DNA of 35,733 bases from a virus (IMGVR_UViG_3300032156_000042:1-35733), one strand, 5' to 3'. Counted from the stretch's first letter, positions 1 to 4,931 are shown. The notes: generated by a model from the sequence alone, not told the origin. Translations and numbers: made by a program.

Positions 1-14
1 ATAGCTGTCATCAT
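1..14 (-). CDS. Start of a gene running off the left edge
   Basis: Only the first codons are inside the window: two adjacent ATGs (14 and 11) followed by Thr-Ala. The start is supported by a strong ribosome site, GGGAGG, ending 7 bases before the first ATG. This site lies inside the last codons of the upstream gene, so the two genes are closely packed. Function cannot be judged. Confidence 0.6.
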
Positions 15-15
15 T

Positions 16-414
16 TTACCACCTCCCGCTTTGAGTTATCCATGATCCTCTTAACCTCTTCTTTGGTTCTGGGCTTAATTGTTTTGCCTTGTAATTATTC
101 CAATAACCTCTGTAATATGCTTCTTTATCCTTGTTAATTGGCAGTCTAGGTCTCACCTCCCTTCCCAAATCAAATCCAGAGTCATCGAATACAAACCTTT
201 CGTGTCTGCATCTCTTGTCTGGACTTTTCATCCTGAATCGGTTAATTGCACCATAGCAATCACATGCTACGACCCTTTCGCCTTTTCTATTCAGTTTAGT
301 TTTAATCGTGTAGGCAATATCATTGCCCTTGAAAACTACTATTATGCCTTCGCTTTCAAAGAAGACAAAAAAGTAGTCTTCCCCTCTACTACCTCTACCA
401 GAAGTTGTTTGCAT
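16..414 (-). CDS. Hypothetical early protein, 132 aa
   Basis: No family recognised. The start at 414 (MQTTSGRGS) is chosen because GGGAGG lies 6 bases upstream; an in-frame ATG at 429 has no comparable site. The first half is beta-strand-like, with alternating hydrophobic residues (YFFVFF, GIIVVF). A short Cys-containing stretch (VACDCYGA) follows, and the C-terminal half is strongly basic with many Arg and Lys. It overlaps the end of the upstream gene by 73 bases, which is long for translational coupling but seen in compact phage operons. Its last codons contain the ribosome site of the next gene. The basic tail would fit nucleic-acid binding, but that is a guess. Confidence 0.65.
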   Translation of the reverse strand: MQTTSGRGSRGEDYFFVFFESEGIIVVFKGNDIAYTIKTKLNRKGERVVACDCYGAINRFRMKSPDKRCRHERFVFDDSGFDLGREVRPRLPINKDKEAYYRGYWNNYKAKQLSPEPKKRLRGSWITQSGRW

Positions 415-671
415 TCGCCTACCTCCCACGGTAATTCGCAGTCTTCGAAAATTGATTCATTGTAATTTTTCTCCAATTCTTCCTTGAGTCCTGGATGAAA
501 TATGCAGTTCTTGAAATAATACTTTCCTGGCTTTGGAAGAGGAAGCCCAGAAATAAGCTTTGTCTTGCTTTCATTTGGAAGTTTGAAATAGGTATGCCTG
601 ATAAGTGGATAATCTACGAATGTTCCATCAGCCATTTCTACCAGTATCGCTGGTGTATCAATTAAAGGCAT
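342..671 (-). CDS. Hypothetical early protein, 109 aa
   Basis: No family recognised. The ATG at 671 is preceded by GGAGG with a 5-base spacer. A perfect 10-bp hairpin (682-705) sits directly against this ribosome site. The N-terminus (MPLIDTPAILVEMADGT) and the following strands suggest a small mixed alpha/beta protein with no signal peptide or membrane segment. The C-terminal 24 codons overlap the next gene in another frame, so one of the two ends may be flexible. It belongs to the run of small leftward genes of unknown role. Confidence 0.65.
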   Translation of the reverse strand: MPLIDTPAILVEMADGTFVDYPLIRHTYFKLPNESKTKLISGLPLPKPGKYYFKNCIFHPGLKEELEKNYNESIFEDCELPWEVGECKQLLVEVVEGKTTFLSSLKAKA

Positions 672-681
672 GTTTTCCTCC

Positions 682-705
682 TTGGGGAGCCAAAAGGCTC
701 CCCAA
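682..705 (-). promoter_or_regulatory. Perfect hairpin touching a ribosome-binding site
   Basis: TTGGGGAGCC and GGCTCCCCAA form a perfect 10-bp stem around an AAAA/TTTT loop. Read leftward, the stem runs directly into the GGAGG of the gene starting at 671. No T-run follows on either strand, so it is not a typical intrinsic terminator. An mRNA-processing or translation-control hairpin, or a terminator after the gene ending at 749, are the likely readings. Confidence 0.6.
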
Positions 706-748
706 TAAGTTGTTAATAATTGTACCTCTTCTATAGTCGTTGATGCTA

Positions 749-1096
749 CTACTTTTTGTTAAATTTCCTAGCCAATGCATCCAGGCTATTGGTGAAGATA
801 ACCTCCGGTTGTTGATTGTGTTCTTTAATACGCTTTTCCTCTTCTTTTTTGGCTATAATTGCTTGGGTCGTTTCTTTGGATTTATCAGCGACAATGGCAT
901 CCCAGCTTATGGAGACAATGCCATCTACCTTGGGACAGCTAATCCGCACCATCCTAAGGCTCCTATGGACAGATTCAACTGTCCCTTCGTAGCTGCCTTT
1001 CTGCTTGTTGGCTCCTTCATCTTCCCTCACCTTCACGGTGAATGAAGAGAAATGGAACCGCACCTTTTGACCAACATAGAAATACTGCTTTGCCAT
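749..1096 (-). CDS. Hypothetical early protein with SH3-like N-terminal half, 115 aa
   Basis: No family assigned with certainty. The start at 1096 has GGAGG 7 bases upstream. Residues 1-70 alternate hydrophobic and polar residues (YVGQKVRFHF, GTVESVHRSLRMVRI), as in small KOW/SH3-type beta barrels. Residues 70-115 are charged and helical (KEEEKRIKEH). No Cys cluster or membrane segment is seen. It is the first gene downstream of copy A of the repeated promoter-like element (1119-1147). An RNA- or protein-binding role would fit a small barrel but is inference. Confidence 0.65.
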   Translation of the reverse strand: MAKQYFYVGQKVRFHFSSFTVKVREDEGANKQKGSYEGTVESVHRSLRMVRISCPKVDGIVSISWDAIVADKSKETTQAIIAKKEEEKRIKEHNQQPEVIFTNSLDALARKFNKK

Positions 1097-1118
1097 GTTA
1101 ATGCCTCCAAGGTTTCAG

Positions 1119-1147
1119 TGTTATGAAGAAAAGTAGACTAAGTGCAT
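1119..1147 (-). repeat. Promoter/operator-like repeat, copy A
   Basis: One of four clear copies of a roughly 30-bp element in front of leftward genes. Read leftward, it has ATGCAC at one end and CATAACA at the other with 17 bases between them, plus conserved internal ACTTWTCTTC. It lies between the stop of the gene above and the GGAGG of the gene starting at 1096. The fixed spacing suggests a promoter or a regulator site; it does not match the sigma-70 consensus. Confidence 0.6.
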
Positions 1148-1525
1148 CTAACGGTTTGTGAAGGCTCTATGTTTATAATAACCCTCCGAATAAGGATGCT
1201 TATAACTATACTGACCCCTTTGTATGCCATCATAAAACTTCTCGTTTTCATCATAGTAACCGAAGCCTACGCTAAGGTTCCAGTCTTTAAACCCGAAGTA
1301 GATCATTTGTTCACCATTGCTCATGCCAAATACGATCTTATTGTCTCTCCAAGCCTTAATCCCGACAGTTGTAAATTCATGAATAAGTTCTTTTTCTAGT
1401 TGGGTGTAGGCTTTGGCAAGATCTTCAGAGTTCATGCAATCCACCGAAAATACCCTATTTTGAACCCATGAAGTATAAGGGTGGAATTCCACTGGACGCA
1501 AATGGATGAAGTCAAATTGAAACAT
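1148..1525 (-). CDS. Hypothetical early protein, 125 aa
   Basis: No family recognised. The start at 1525 has AAAGGA upstream at normal spacing. The protein is rich in aromatic residues (many Tyr, Phe and Trp), with a central helix around residues 32-52 (NSEDLAKAYTQLEKEL) followed by beta-like segments (DNKIVFGMSNGEQMIYFGF). No signal peptide, membrane segment or metal cluster is visible. The composition resembles a compact alpha/beta domain, such as small phage inhibitor or accessory proteins, but no function can be claimed. Confidence 0.65.
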   Translation of the reverse strand: MFQFDFIHLRPVEFHPYTSWVQNRVFSVDCMNSEDLAKAYTQLEKELIHEFTTVGIKAWRDNKIVFGMSNGEQMIYFGFKDWNLSVGFGYYDENEKFYDGIQRGQYSYKHPYSEGYYKHRAFTNR

Positions 1526-1572
1526 CTATTTTTCCTTTGGGCCTTTTAATGTCATGCCCAGGACTCTAAAGG

Positions 1573-1779
1573 TTAAATGAAAATTACAACTTTCTCAAGA
1601 TACATTGGGATATTGTTAATTTCCTTGACTACATTATGAAGGCTTTTAGCCTCCAGCCTATACTGTCGAAGCCGCTTCTTGGCGACCTTAGAATCTCTGA
1701 TGTTTCTGATTCTGCTAAGGTCGTTTAGAAGCTTTTGCTTCATTGCGCCATAGCTGGCGCGACCTTTGACTCGTACCAT
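1573..1779 (-). CDS. Small very basic helical protein, 68 aa
   Basis: The start at 1779 is well supported by GGGAGG 8 bases upstream. The sequence is almost entirely helical and rich in Lys and Arg (KQKLLNDLSRIRNIRDSKVA, KKRLRQYRLEAK), which suggests nucleic-acid binding or insertion into a larger complex. No known motif was recognised. Its stop codon lies in the TAACCTTTA sequence shared by several small genes of this block. Confidence 0.7.
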   Translation of the reverse strand: MVRVKGRASYGAMKQKLLNDLSRIRNIRDSKVAKKRLRQYRLEAKSLHNVVKEINNIPMYLEKVVIFI

Positions 1780-1799
1780 TTATCTCACCTCCCTTATTC

Positions 1800-2015
1800 C
1801 TAGGCAGTTGTGATGTGCCTTGCAAAAGAGGTGTGCCCGATTCTAAGCCACACCTTCATTCCTGGTTTAGGTTGATGTTTGCAAGAGATTTTGGGAATAA
1901 ACTCAAATCCCTTGCAATACTGTTCGCCAGTGACATGTTTCGGGTTTTTAGAACTTCCAGCCCGAAAAGTCTTGGTTACTAGGCGATAATAGTCTTGTAT
2001 TTCTTTTGTCTTCAT
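1800..2015 (-). CDS. Hypothetical small protein, 71 aa
   Basis: The start is set at the ATG at 2015 (MKTKEIQDYY) because GGAG lies 8 bases upstream. The in-frame ATG at 2027 is part of that ribosome site itself. The protein is basic with two Cys (EQYCKGFEF, KISCKHQPK) and ends in a beta-like stretch (GMKVWLRIGHTSF). The family is unknown. It is the first gene after copy B of the promoter-like repeat (2036-2064). Confidence 0.65.
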   Translation of the reverse strand: MKTKEIQDYYRLVTKTFRAGSSKNPKHVTGEQYCKGFEFIPKISCKHQPKPGMKVWLRIGHTSFARHITTA

Positions 2016-2035
2016 TAGAATCTCCATCGTTAGGT

Positions 2036-2064
2036 TGTTATGAAGATAAGTTAATTAAGAGCAT
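2036..2064 (-). repeat. Promoter/operator-like repeat, copy B
   Basis: Second copy of the element seen at 1119. Read leftward it contains GATGCT, 17 bases including AACTTATCTT, then CATAACA. It fills the gap between two small genes, just after the upstream stop codon and about 20 bases before the next start. Confidence 0.6.
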
Positions 2065-2292
2065 CTAAATGATCATGCAGAAAGTTTGACCTTCTTCCGG
2101 AGCAAGCCAGCCATTCTTGTTTACCGGAACGCCCAAGTCGCTATTGCGTTTCTTTACTGCATTCCAACTCCATTGTGCAGGAATGAAACCAAGATCTTTA
2201 ACTAGTTTGTGATTGCCATCTTTCTTGGCAAGGAACAAACCCATCTTGACCTTGTTGCAGAACACCTGATCGTAAATCTTCTTTGGGCACAT
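2065..2292 (-). CDS. Hypothetical small protein, 75 aa
   Basis: The start at 2292 is directly supported by GGAGGAG a few bases upstream. There are three Cys (C2, C12, C72), not arranged as a clear zinc motif. The protein is basic with helical stretches (KMGLFLAKKDGNHKLVKDLG) and an aromatic segment (PAQWSWNAVKKRN). No family is recognised. It ends directly beside repeat copy B. Confidence 0.65.
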   Translation of the reverse strand: MCPKKIYDQVFCNKVKMGLFLAKKDGNHKLVKDLGFIPAQWSWNAVKKRNSDLGVPVNKNGWLAPEEGQTFCMII

Positions 2293-2308
2293 AACTCCTC
2301 CGTTAGAA

Positions 2309-2437
2309 TTACCAAGGATATATCTGGAGTATTAGAAGCTCATAATTCCGGGGGCAAGGTACATAAAATCCATTGAGAAAGTACCATGCACAACACTCCA
2401 GCATATCAACTTCGAATTGCAGATGCCTTTCAATCAT
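2309..2437 (-). CDS. Small ORF, 42 aa
   Basis: A 42-codon ORF starting at 2437 (MIERHLQFEVDMLECC) with an excellent GGAGG 4 bases before the ATG; the spacing and packing match its neighbours. It is acidic to neutral with three Cys (two adjacent) and ends in QIYPW. The next short gene rightward (2693-2824) also ends in YPW, suggesting a shared short C-terminal signal or common origin. Function unknown. Confidence 0.6.
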   Translation of the reverse strand: MIERHLQFEVDMLECCAWYFLNGFYVPCPRNYELLILQIYPW

Positions 2438-2466
2438 AATTCCTCCACTAGAATGTCAGTTAAAGG

Positions 2467-2637
2467 TTAATGAGACCACATCGCCTTAATTAGTAGATCG
2501 CCAAGGTTCGTAGTCGCTCTGCGGGCTTCTTTCTTCCAAGCGAACTTAGCTTGATCACGTTTCTTTTCAGAAACTTCTTTAGCCAGTTCCAAAGATTGAC
2601 GAATAGCCAGTTGTCGTTCTTTAGACTTCTTTCCCAT
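2467..2637 (-). CDS. Small basic helical protein, 56 aa
   Basis: Starts at 2637 (MGKKSKERQL) behind a near-perfect AAAGGAGGTG ribosome site. It is almost wholly helical and rich in Lys and Arg (LAKEVSEKKRDQAKF, KKEARRATT), so RNA or DNA binding is plausible but unproven. The stop codon is embedded in the TAACCTTTAA sequence shared with several neighbours. Confidence 0.7.
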   Translation of the reverse strand: MGKKSKERQLAIRQSLELAKEVSEKKRDQAKFAWKKEARRATTNLGDLLIKAMWSH

Positions 2638-2663
2638 AGTTTCACCTCCTTTCTTAGTAGGCT

Positions 2664-2680
2664 AGGGATGTAAAGTCCCT
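2664..2680 (-). other. Short hairpin between two small genes
   Basis: AGGGA and TCCCT pair around a 7-base loop, in the gap between the stop of the gene at 2693 and the ribosome site of the gene starting at 2637. It is weak by itself, but it fits the pattern that several gaps in this block hold a hairpin. Confidence 0.35.
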
Positions 2681-2692
2681 GCTATTAAAGGT

Positions 2693-2824
2693 TTACCAAG
2701 GATAACGTCTTGGTGCCTCGTCTACCCAGAAGAAGTCGCGATGGTAGCCGAGGAGTTTGTAGCTCTCTAGAAGAACTACCTCCAGCCAAAGGTCTTCTGC
2801 AAACTCATCTATGTCTTTGCTCAT
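2693..2824 (-). CDS. Small acidic ORF, 43 aa
   Basis: Starts at 2824 (MSKDIDEFAEDLW) with AAAGGAGGTG 8 bases upstream. It is acidic and amphipathic, with a helix in the first half and an aromatic stretch (GYHRDFFWVDEAP) before the YPW end shared with the 2309 gene. No family is recognised. Acidic small early phage proteins often bind and inhibit host proteins, which is a possibility only. Confidence 0.65.
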   Translation of the reverse strand: MSKDIDEFAEDLWLEVVLLESYKLLGYHRDFFWVDEAPRRYPW

Positions 2825-2855
2825 GTGTGTCACCTCCTTTCCTCTGGGATTTGTT

Positions 2856-2932
2856 CCTGCTTATGCCTACTTATTAAGCAAGCATAAGCAGGAGGACTAA
2901 TGTCAGCCTCCTTGAGCGGATATTAGTCCTCC
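2856..2932 (-). terminator. Two tandem hairpins after a small gene
   Basis: CCTGCTTATGC pairs with GCATAAGCAGG (2856-2866 with 2882-2892). GGAGGACTAAT pairs with ATTAGTCCTCC (2891-2901 with 2922-2932). The two 11-bp stems share two bases, so they abut or compete. They lie just downstream of the gene ending at 2956. No T-run is seen, so factor-dependent termination, RNA processing or attenuation are all possible. Confidence 0.5.
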
Positions 2933-2955
2933 CTAATTACGCAGTAGCGATTAAG

Positions 2956-3156
2956 CTACTTCGCTTTCTTCTGTTTCTGCTGACCAACCCTGGTCTTTCC
3001 GTTGACCTTTGGCGTAGTGGGGACGAAGGGAGCCATCGGGCAGCGTCCAAGTCTCCATTTCGCTTCAACATCGGGGTAAACGGCGCAAGAGAGGAAGCTC
3101 TTGTACGGATTGGCTTCAACCACCTTCTGACATCCAGCATTCACGCAATTATTCAT
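2956..3156 (-). CDS. Small Cys-containing protein, 66 aa
   Basis: Starts at 3156 (MNNCVNAGCQKVV) with AGGAG 7 bases upstream. Four Cys (C4, C9, C24, C39) could bind a metal, although the spacing is not a standard zinc ribbon. The C-terminal third is basic (GKTRVGQQKQKKAK). A longer-looking ORF in an overlapping frame lacks a ribosome site and is rejected. It lies directly downstream of copy C of the promoter-like repeat, and its untranslated leader is very similar to that of the pnuC-like gene. Confidence 0.65.
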   Translation of the reverse strand: MNNCVNAGCQKVVEANPYKSFLSCAVYPDVEAKWRLGRCPMAPFVPTTPKVNGKTRVGQQKQKKAK

Positions 3157-3177
3157 TTTAATCTCCTATTAAAAAAG

Positions 3178-3207
3178 AGTTATGTAGATAAGTTAACTAC
3201 AGCACAT
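3178..3207 (-). repeat. Promoter/operator-like repeat, copy C
   Basis: Third copy: ATGTGC, 17 bases including TAACTTATC, then CATAAC. Similarity to copy D (4569-4598) extends another 20 bases upstream. The core GTAG...CTAC is an imperfect 17-bp palindrome here (14 of 17 positions), which would fit binding by a dimeric regulator. Confidence 0.6.
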
Positions 3208-3234
3208 GATTAAATTGTTGATATTAGTTAAAGG

Positions 3235-3369
3235 TTAGCTGTTTCTCAATTGCTTAGCGATCCTGGACAGAATGGAAAGAAGCCGATATCTCTCTTGAGA
3301 TGGCTTCATGCCAGTCAGGTATCGCCTGATCACCGACTGCCTACTTAGTCTTCTGTTTCTCAGTGTCAT
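3235..3369 (-). CDS. Small Arg-rich protein, 44 aa
   Basis: Starts at 3369 (MTLRNRRLSRQSVI) with AAAGGAGGTG 8 bases upstream. An earlier ATG in another frame (3373) opens only a 10-codon frame. About a quarter of residues are Arg, with two predicted helices, so nucleic-acid binding is plausible. Its stop codon lies in the TAACCTTTAAC sequence shared with neighbours. Confidence 0.65.
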   Translation of the reverse strand: MTLRNRRLSRQSVIRRYLTGMKPSQERYRLLSILSRIAKQLRNS

Positions 3370-3396
3370 GCATTTCACCTCCTTTCAAGGGTATGT

Positions 3397-3429
3397 GAGC
3401 CCTTAATCGAAAGCCCTGCTCAAGGGCTC
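3397..3429 (-). terminator. Hairpin between two small genes
   Basis: GAGCCCTT (3397-3404) pairs with AAGGGCTC (3422-3429). An alternative shorter pairing, AGCCCT with AGGGCT, is possible inside it. It lies downstream of the gene ending at 3441 and upstream of the ribosome site of the 3369 gene. There is no T-run. Confidence 0.45.
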
Positions 3430-3440
3430 TCTGTTAAAGG

Positions 3441-3623
3441 TTAATACCAGTTGTCCCAAACAACCATCGCTTCATCACCATACCAATAGACCCACTCAAA
3501 TGTTTTGATATCTTGAAGTTCAAGTGTAGCGACTGGGCGTTTAGGACTAGGGCAAACAAGACGACCCCAATATTGCCCATCCTTTTTAATCATTTCCCTG
3601 TAGTAGTTTTCTGTTAGTTCCAC
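3441..3623 (-). CDS. Hypothetical protein with GTG start, 60 aa
   Basis: The ORF can be read from a GTG at 3632, but that codon abuts the GGGAGG ribosome site. A second GTG at 3623 lies 8 bases after GGGAGG, the same spacing as the neighbouring genes, so it is preferred. The protein is rich in Trp and Tyr (EWVYWYGDEAMVVWDNWY at the end) and acidic to neutral. The family is unknown. Its stop lies in TTAACCTTTAAC. It is the last ordinary-composition gene before the GA/TC-free segment, whose edge is about 90 bp upstream. Confidence 0.6.
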   Translation of the reverse strand: MELTENYYREMIKKDGQYWGRLVCPSPKRPVATLELQDIKTFEWVYWYGDEAMVVWDNWY

Positions 3624-3783
3624 CTTTTTCACCTCCCTTCATTGTGGCATTCACGACTAAGCGAACTTAGCAACATTCGCTATATAGCCAACAGAGCAAA
3701 TTTTTTAAAGTTCTATCAGCATAGCATAAGCATACAAGTAGCAGCATGCTTTTATTTTGCTTAGTTGTTTAGTTGCTTGTTAC

Positions 3784-3856
3784 CCCCGTAATAGTAATGC
3801 ATATATGCTATATGCCACATATACACATTACTATAACGGGGCTAAGCCCGTTATAG
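3784..3856 (-). terminator. Competing hairpins downstream of the pnuC-like gene
   Basis: Arms at 3784-3799 and 3826-3841 pair over 16 bp with one mismatch (ends CCCCG/CGGGG). Arms at 3831-3840 and 3847-3856 pair perfectly over 10 bp (CTATAACGGG with CCCGTTATAG). Both use 3831-3840, so the two stems exclude each other. They begin 6 bases after the stop codon of the pnuC-like gene. There is no T-run. A bistable terminator or 3'-end stabiliser is possible. All of it is free of GA and TC. Confidence 0.55.
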
Positions 3857-3861
3857 TTTAA

Positions 3862-4506
3862 CTACCAAACAAAGTGCTTGCCTGCTTTATTTGCAAGGCT
3901 ATGCTTTTGTTTGCGTAGTTGTAGTTTGTTATATACCCAATTATTATTAGGCCATATTGCTTGCAATAGTGTTACATAAACCATTACTATTTGCCTAATT
4001 GCACACCCATACAATATAGGTATTGTGCTAAATACAATTACTAAATAGCAAGTTTGGTTTATTAAATAAAATATAGCAGCTAACCTTGCCTTGCCTTTGC
4101 CCTTATATAGCCTTAATGTATATGTAACGCCATATATAAGGCAATTGCACACATTAAGGTAGGCAAGCCAGCCGCCTTGCCCTATGCCTGTTATAGTGTA
4201 AACATACATAGTAATAGCTGTACTTAGTGCTAATAGTAACCATACATTGCGTAAACCCCATTTGCTATTAGCTTTAAAGCCACTATGCCATGTTTGCCAA
4301 CCAACAACATTTACTATAATAAAGTAAATTGTTTGGCTAATGTTTACATACCAACCAAAATAACAACCAAACACTAGCCAATAAATGTTGTTAAGCAATG
4401 CAAGTGCAAACATAAGCCTTTTGCCTGCAACAAAAGCCAAAAAACTAGCAAAGGCGTTTACACTATACAGCACATTTACAATGGCCCAAACATACCCTAC
4501 AAACAT
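3862..4506 (-). CDS. PnuC-like membrane transporter with no acidic residues, 214 aa
   Basis: A polytopic membrane protein with about seven hydrophobic segments. The PnuC family moves nicotinamide riboside or related NAD precursors across the inner membrane, and phages are known to carry pnuC. The match rests on length and on the segment at residues 36-76 (ALLNNIYWLVFGCYFGWYVN, then NVVGWQTW), which resembles the conserved N...GWY...W pattern of PnuC. Another small membrane family is possible. The start at 4506 has GGGGGT upstream in place of GGAGGT. The gene lies wholly in the GA/TC-free segment. It therefore has no Asp or Glu in 214 residues, and no AGA, CGA, GGA, TCN, TTC, ATC, CTC or GTC codons. 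Its leader carries repeat copy D. Confidence 0.6.
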   Translation of the reverse strand: MFVGYVWAIVNVLYSVNAFASFLAFVAGKRLMFALALLNNIYWLVFGCYFGWYVNISQTIYFIIVNVVGWQTWHSGFKANSKWGLRNVWLLLALSTAITMYVYTITGIGQGGWLAYLNVCNCLIYGVTYTLRLYKGKGKARLAAIFYLINQTCYLVIVFSTIPILYGCAIRQIVMVYVTLLQAIWPNNNWVYNKLQLRKQKHSLANKAGKHFVW

Positions 4507-4568
4507 TTTAATACCCCCTTTGTGTATAGTTGTTTATTGCTTAGTTACATATTAACAAGTTGTTAAAT

Positions 4569-4598
4569 TGTTATGTTATTAAGTTTACTACTGCACAT
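4569..4598 (-). repeat. Promoter/operator-like repeat, copy D, without GA or TC
   Basis: Fourth copy, in front of the pnuC-like gene: ATGTGC, 17 bases, then CATAACA. Compared with copy C it differs at every TC: TATCTAC is TAATAAC and AATCATG is AATTATG. It is therefore a homologous element adapted to the local rule. A weaker, partial fifth copy may sit at about 4784-4813, ahead of the microprotein. Confidence 0.6.
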
Positions 4599-4643
4599 AA
4601 TTAAATTATGTTATTAGTTTATTTATTTGTTGGTTTGTATGCA

Positions 4644-4718
4644 CTATACATATATGCATACTACTGCAACGCCAAACACACCAAGCCAAAGCACATACCA
4701 AAAATGTTTACTAGGCAT
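4644..4718 (-). CDS. Single-span membrane microprotein, 24 aa
   Basis: A 24-codon ORF starting at 4718 (MPSKHFWYVLWLG) with one hydrophobic segment filling residues 6-24, a short basic N-terminus and no acidic residue. The start context GGGGTATTAAA is the same as that of the pnuC-like gene downstream (GGGGGTATTAAA), which strongly supports translation. It lies inside the GA/TC-free segment, about 140 bp ahead of pnuC and likely co-transcribed. A regulatory or accessory partner of the transporter is a reasonable guess; there is no homology to name it. Confidence 0.6.
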   Translation of the reverse strand: MPSKHFWYVLWLGVFGVAVVCIYV

Positions 4719-4879
4719 TTTAATACCCCATTTGTTTTAAATTGTTTTGTAATTAAGTTTTTATTTTAGTTATAAGGTTAAGTTGTTATGTTTACAATTA
4801 TACAATATGCAATGCGGCTACAATAGCCGTACCCTATGTTATTGTTGGTGTTTGCGTTTAAATGTTGTTATGCTCTCAC

Positions 4880-4931
4880 CTTGATCGCTCGAGAAAAAAA
4901 ATATCTCGAGAATCTTGATCGCTCGAGAAAA
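4880..4931. repeat. CTCGAG boxes at 17-bp spacing within an 18-bp direct repeat
   Basis: CTCGAG occurs at 4888, 4905 and 4922, exactly 17 bp apart. The outer two sit in identical 18-bp units, CTTGATCGCTCGAGAAAA (4880-4897 and 4914-4931). The sites are palindromic and evenly phased, like iterons or operators. They start six bases after the edge of the GA/TC desert. Confidence 0.65.

Larger units (their letters stand above)
3718..4873. other. GA/TC-free DNA segment (dinucleotide desert)
   Basis: Read base by base, no 5'-GA-3' and no 5'-TC-3' occurs between the TC at 3716-3717 and the TC at 4874-4875, about 1156 bp. At ordinary frequencies roughly 140 would be expected. The flanks are normal or dense: five in 3661-3720 and about seventeen in 4874-4931. 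AG, CT, GG, CC and AA steps are all common inside, so this is a specific exclusion and not simple base bias. It spans non-coding DNA, hairpins, a promoter-like repeat, a microprotein and a pnuC-like gene, so the constraint acts on the nucleic acid rather than on one protein. Confidence 0.95.

Noticed and set aside
79-1399. Plus-strand ORFs at 79-465, 740-1045 and 1142-1399
   Set aside because: They lie opposite well-supported minus-strand genes, lack ribosome sites, and their translations read like the back side of coding DNA.
2937-3140. Overlapping minus-strand ORF in another frame from the 2956-3156 gene
   Set aside because: No ribosome site; the other frame starts 7 bases after AGGAG.
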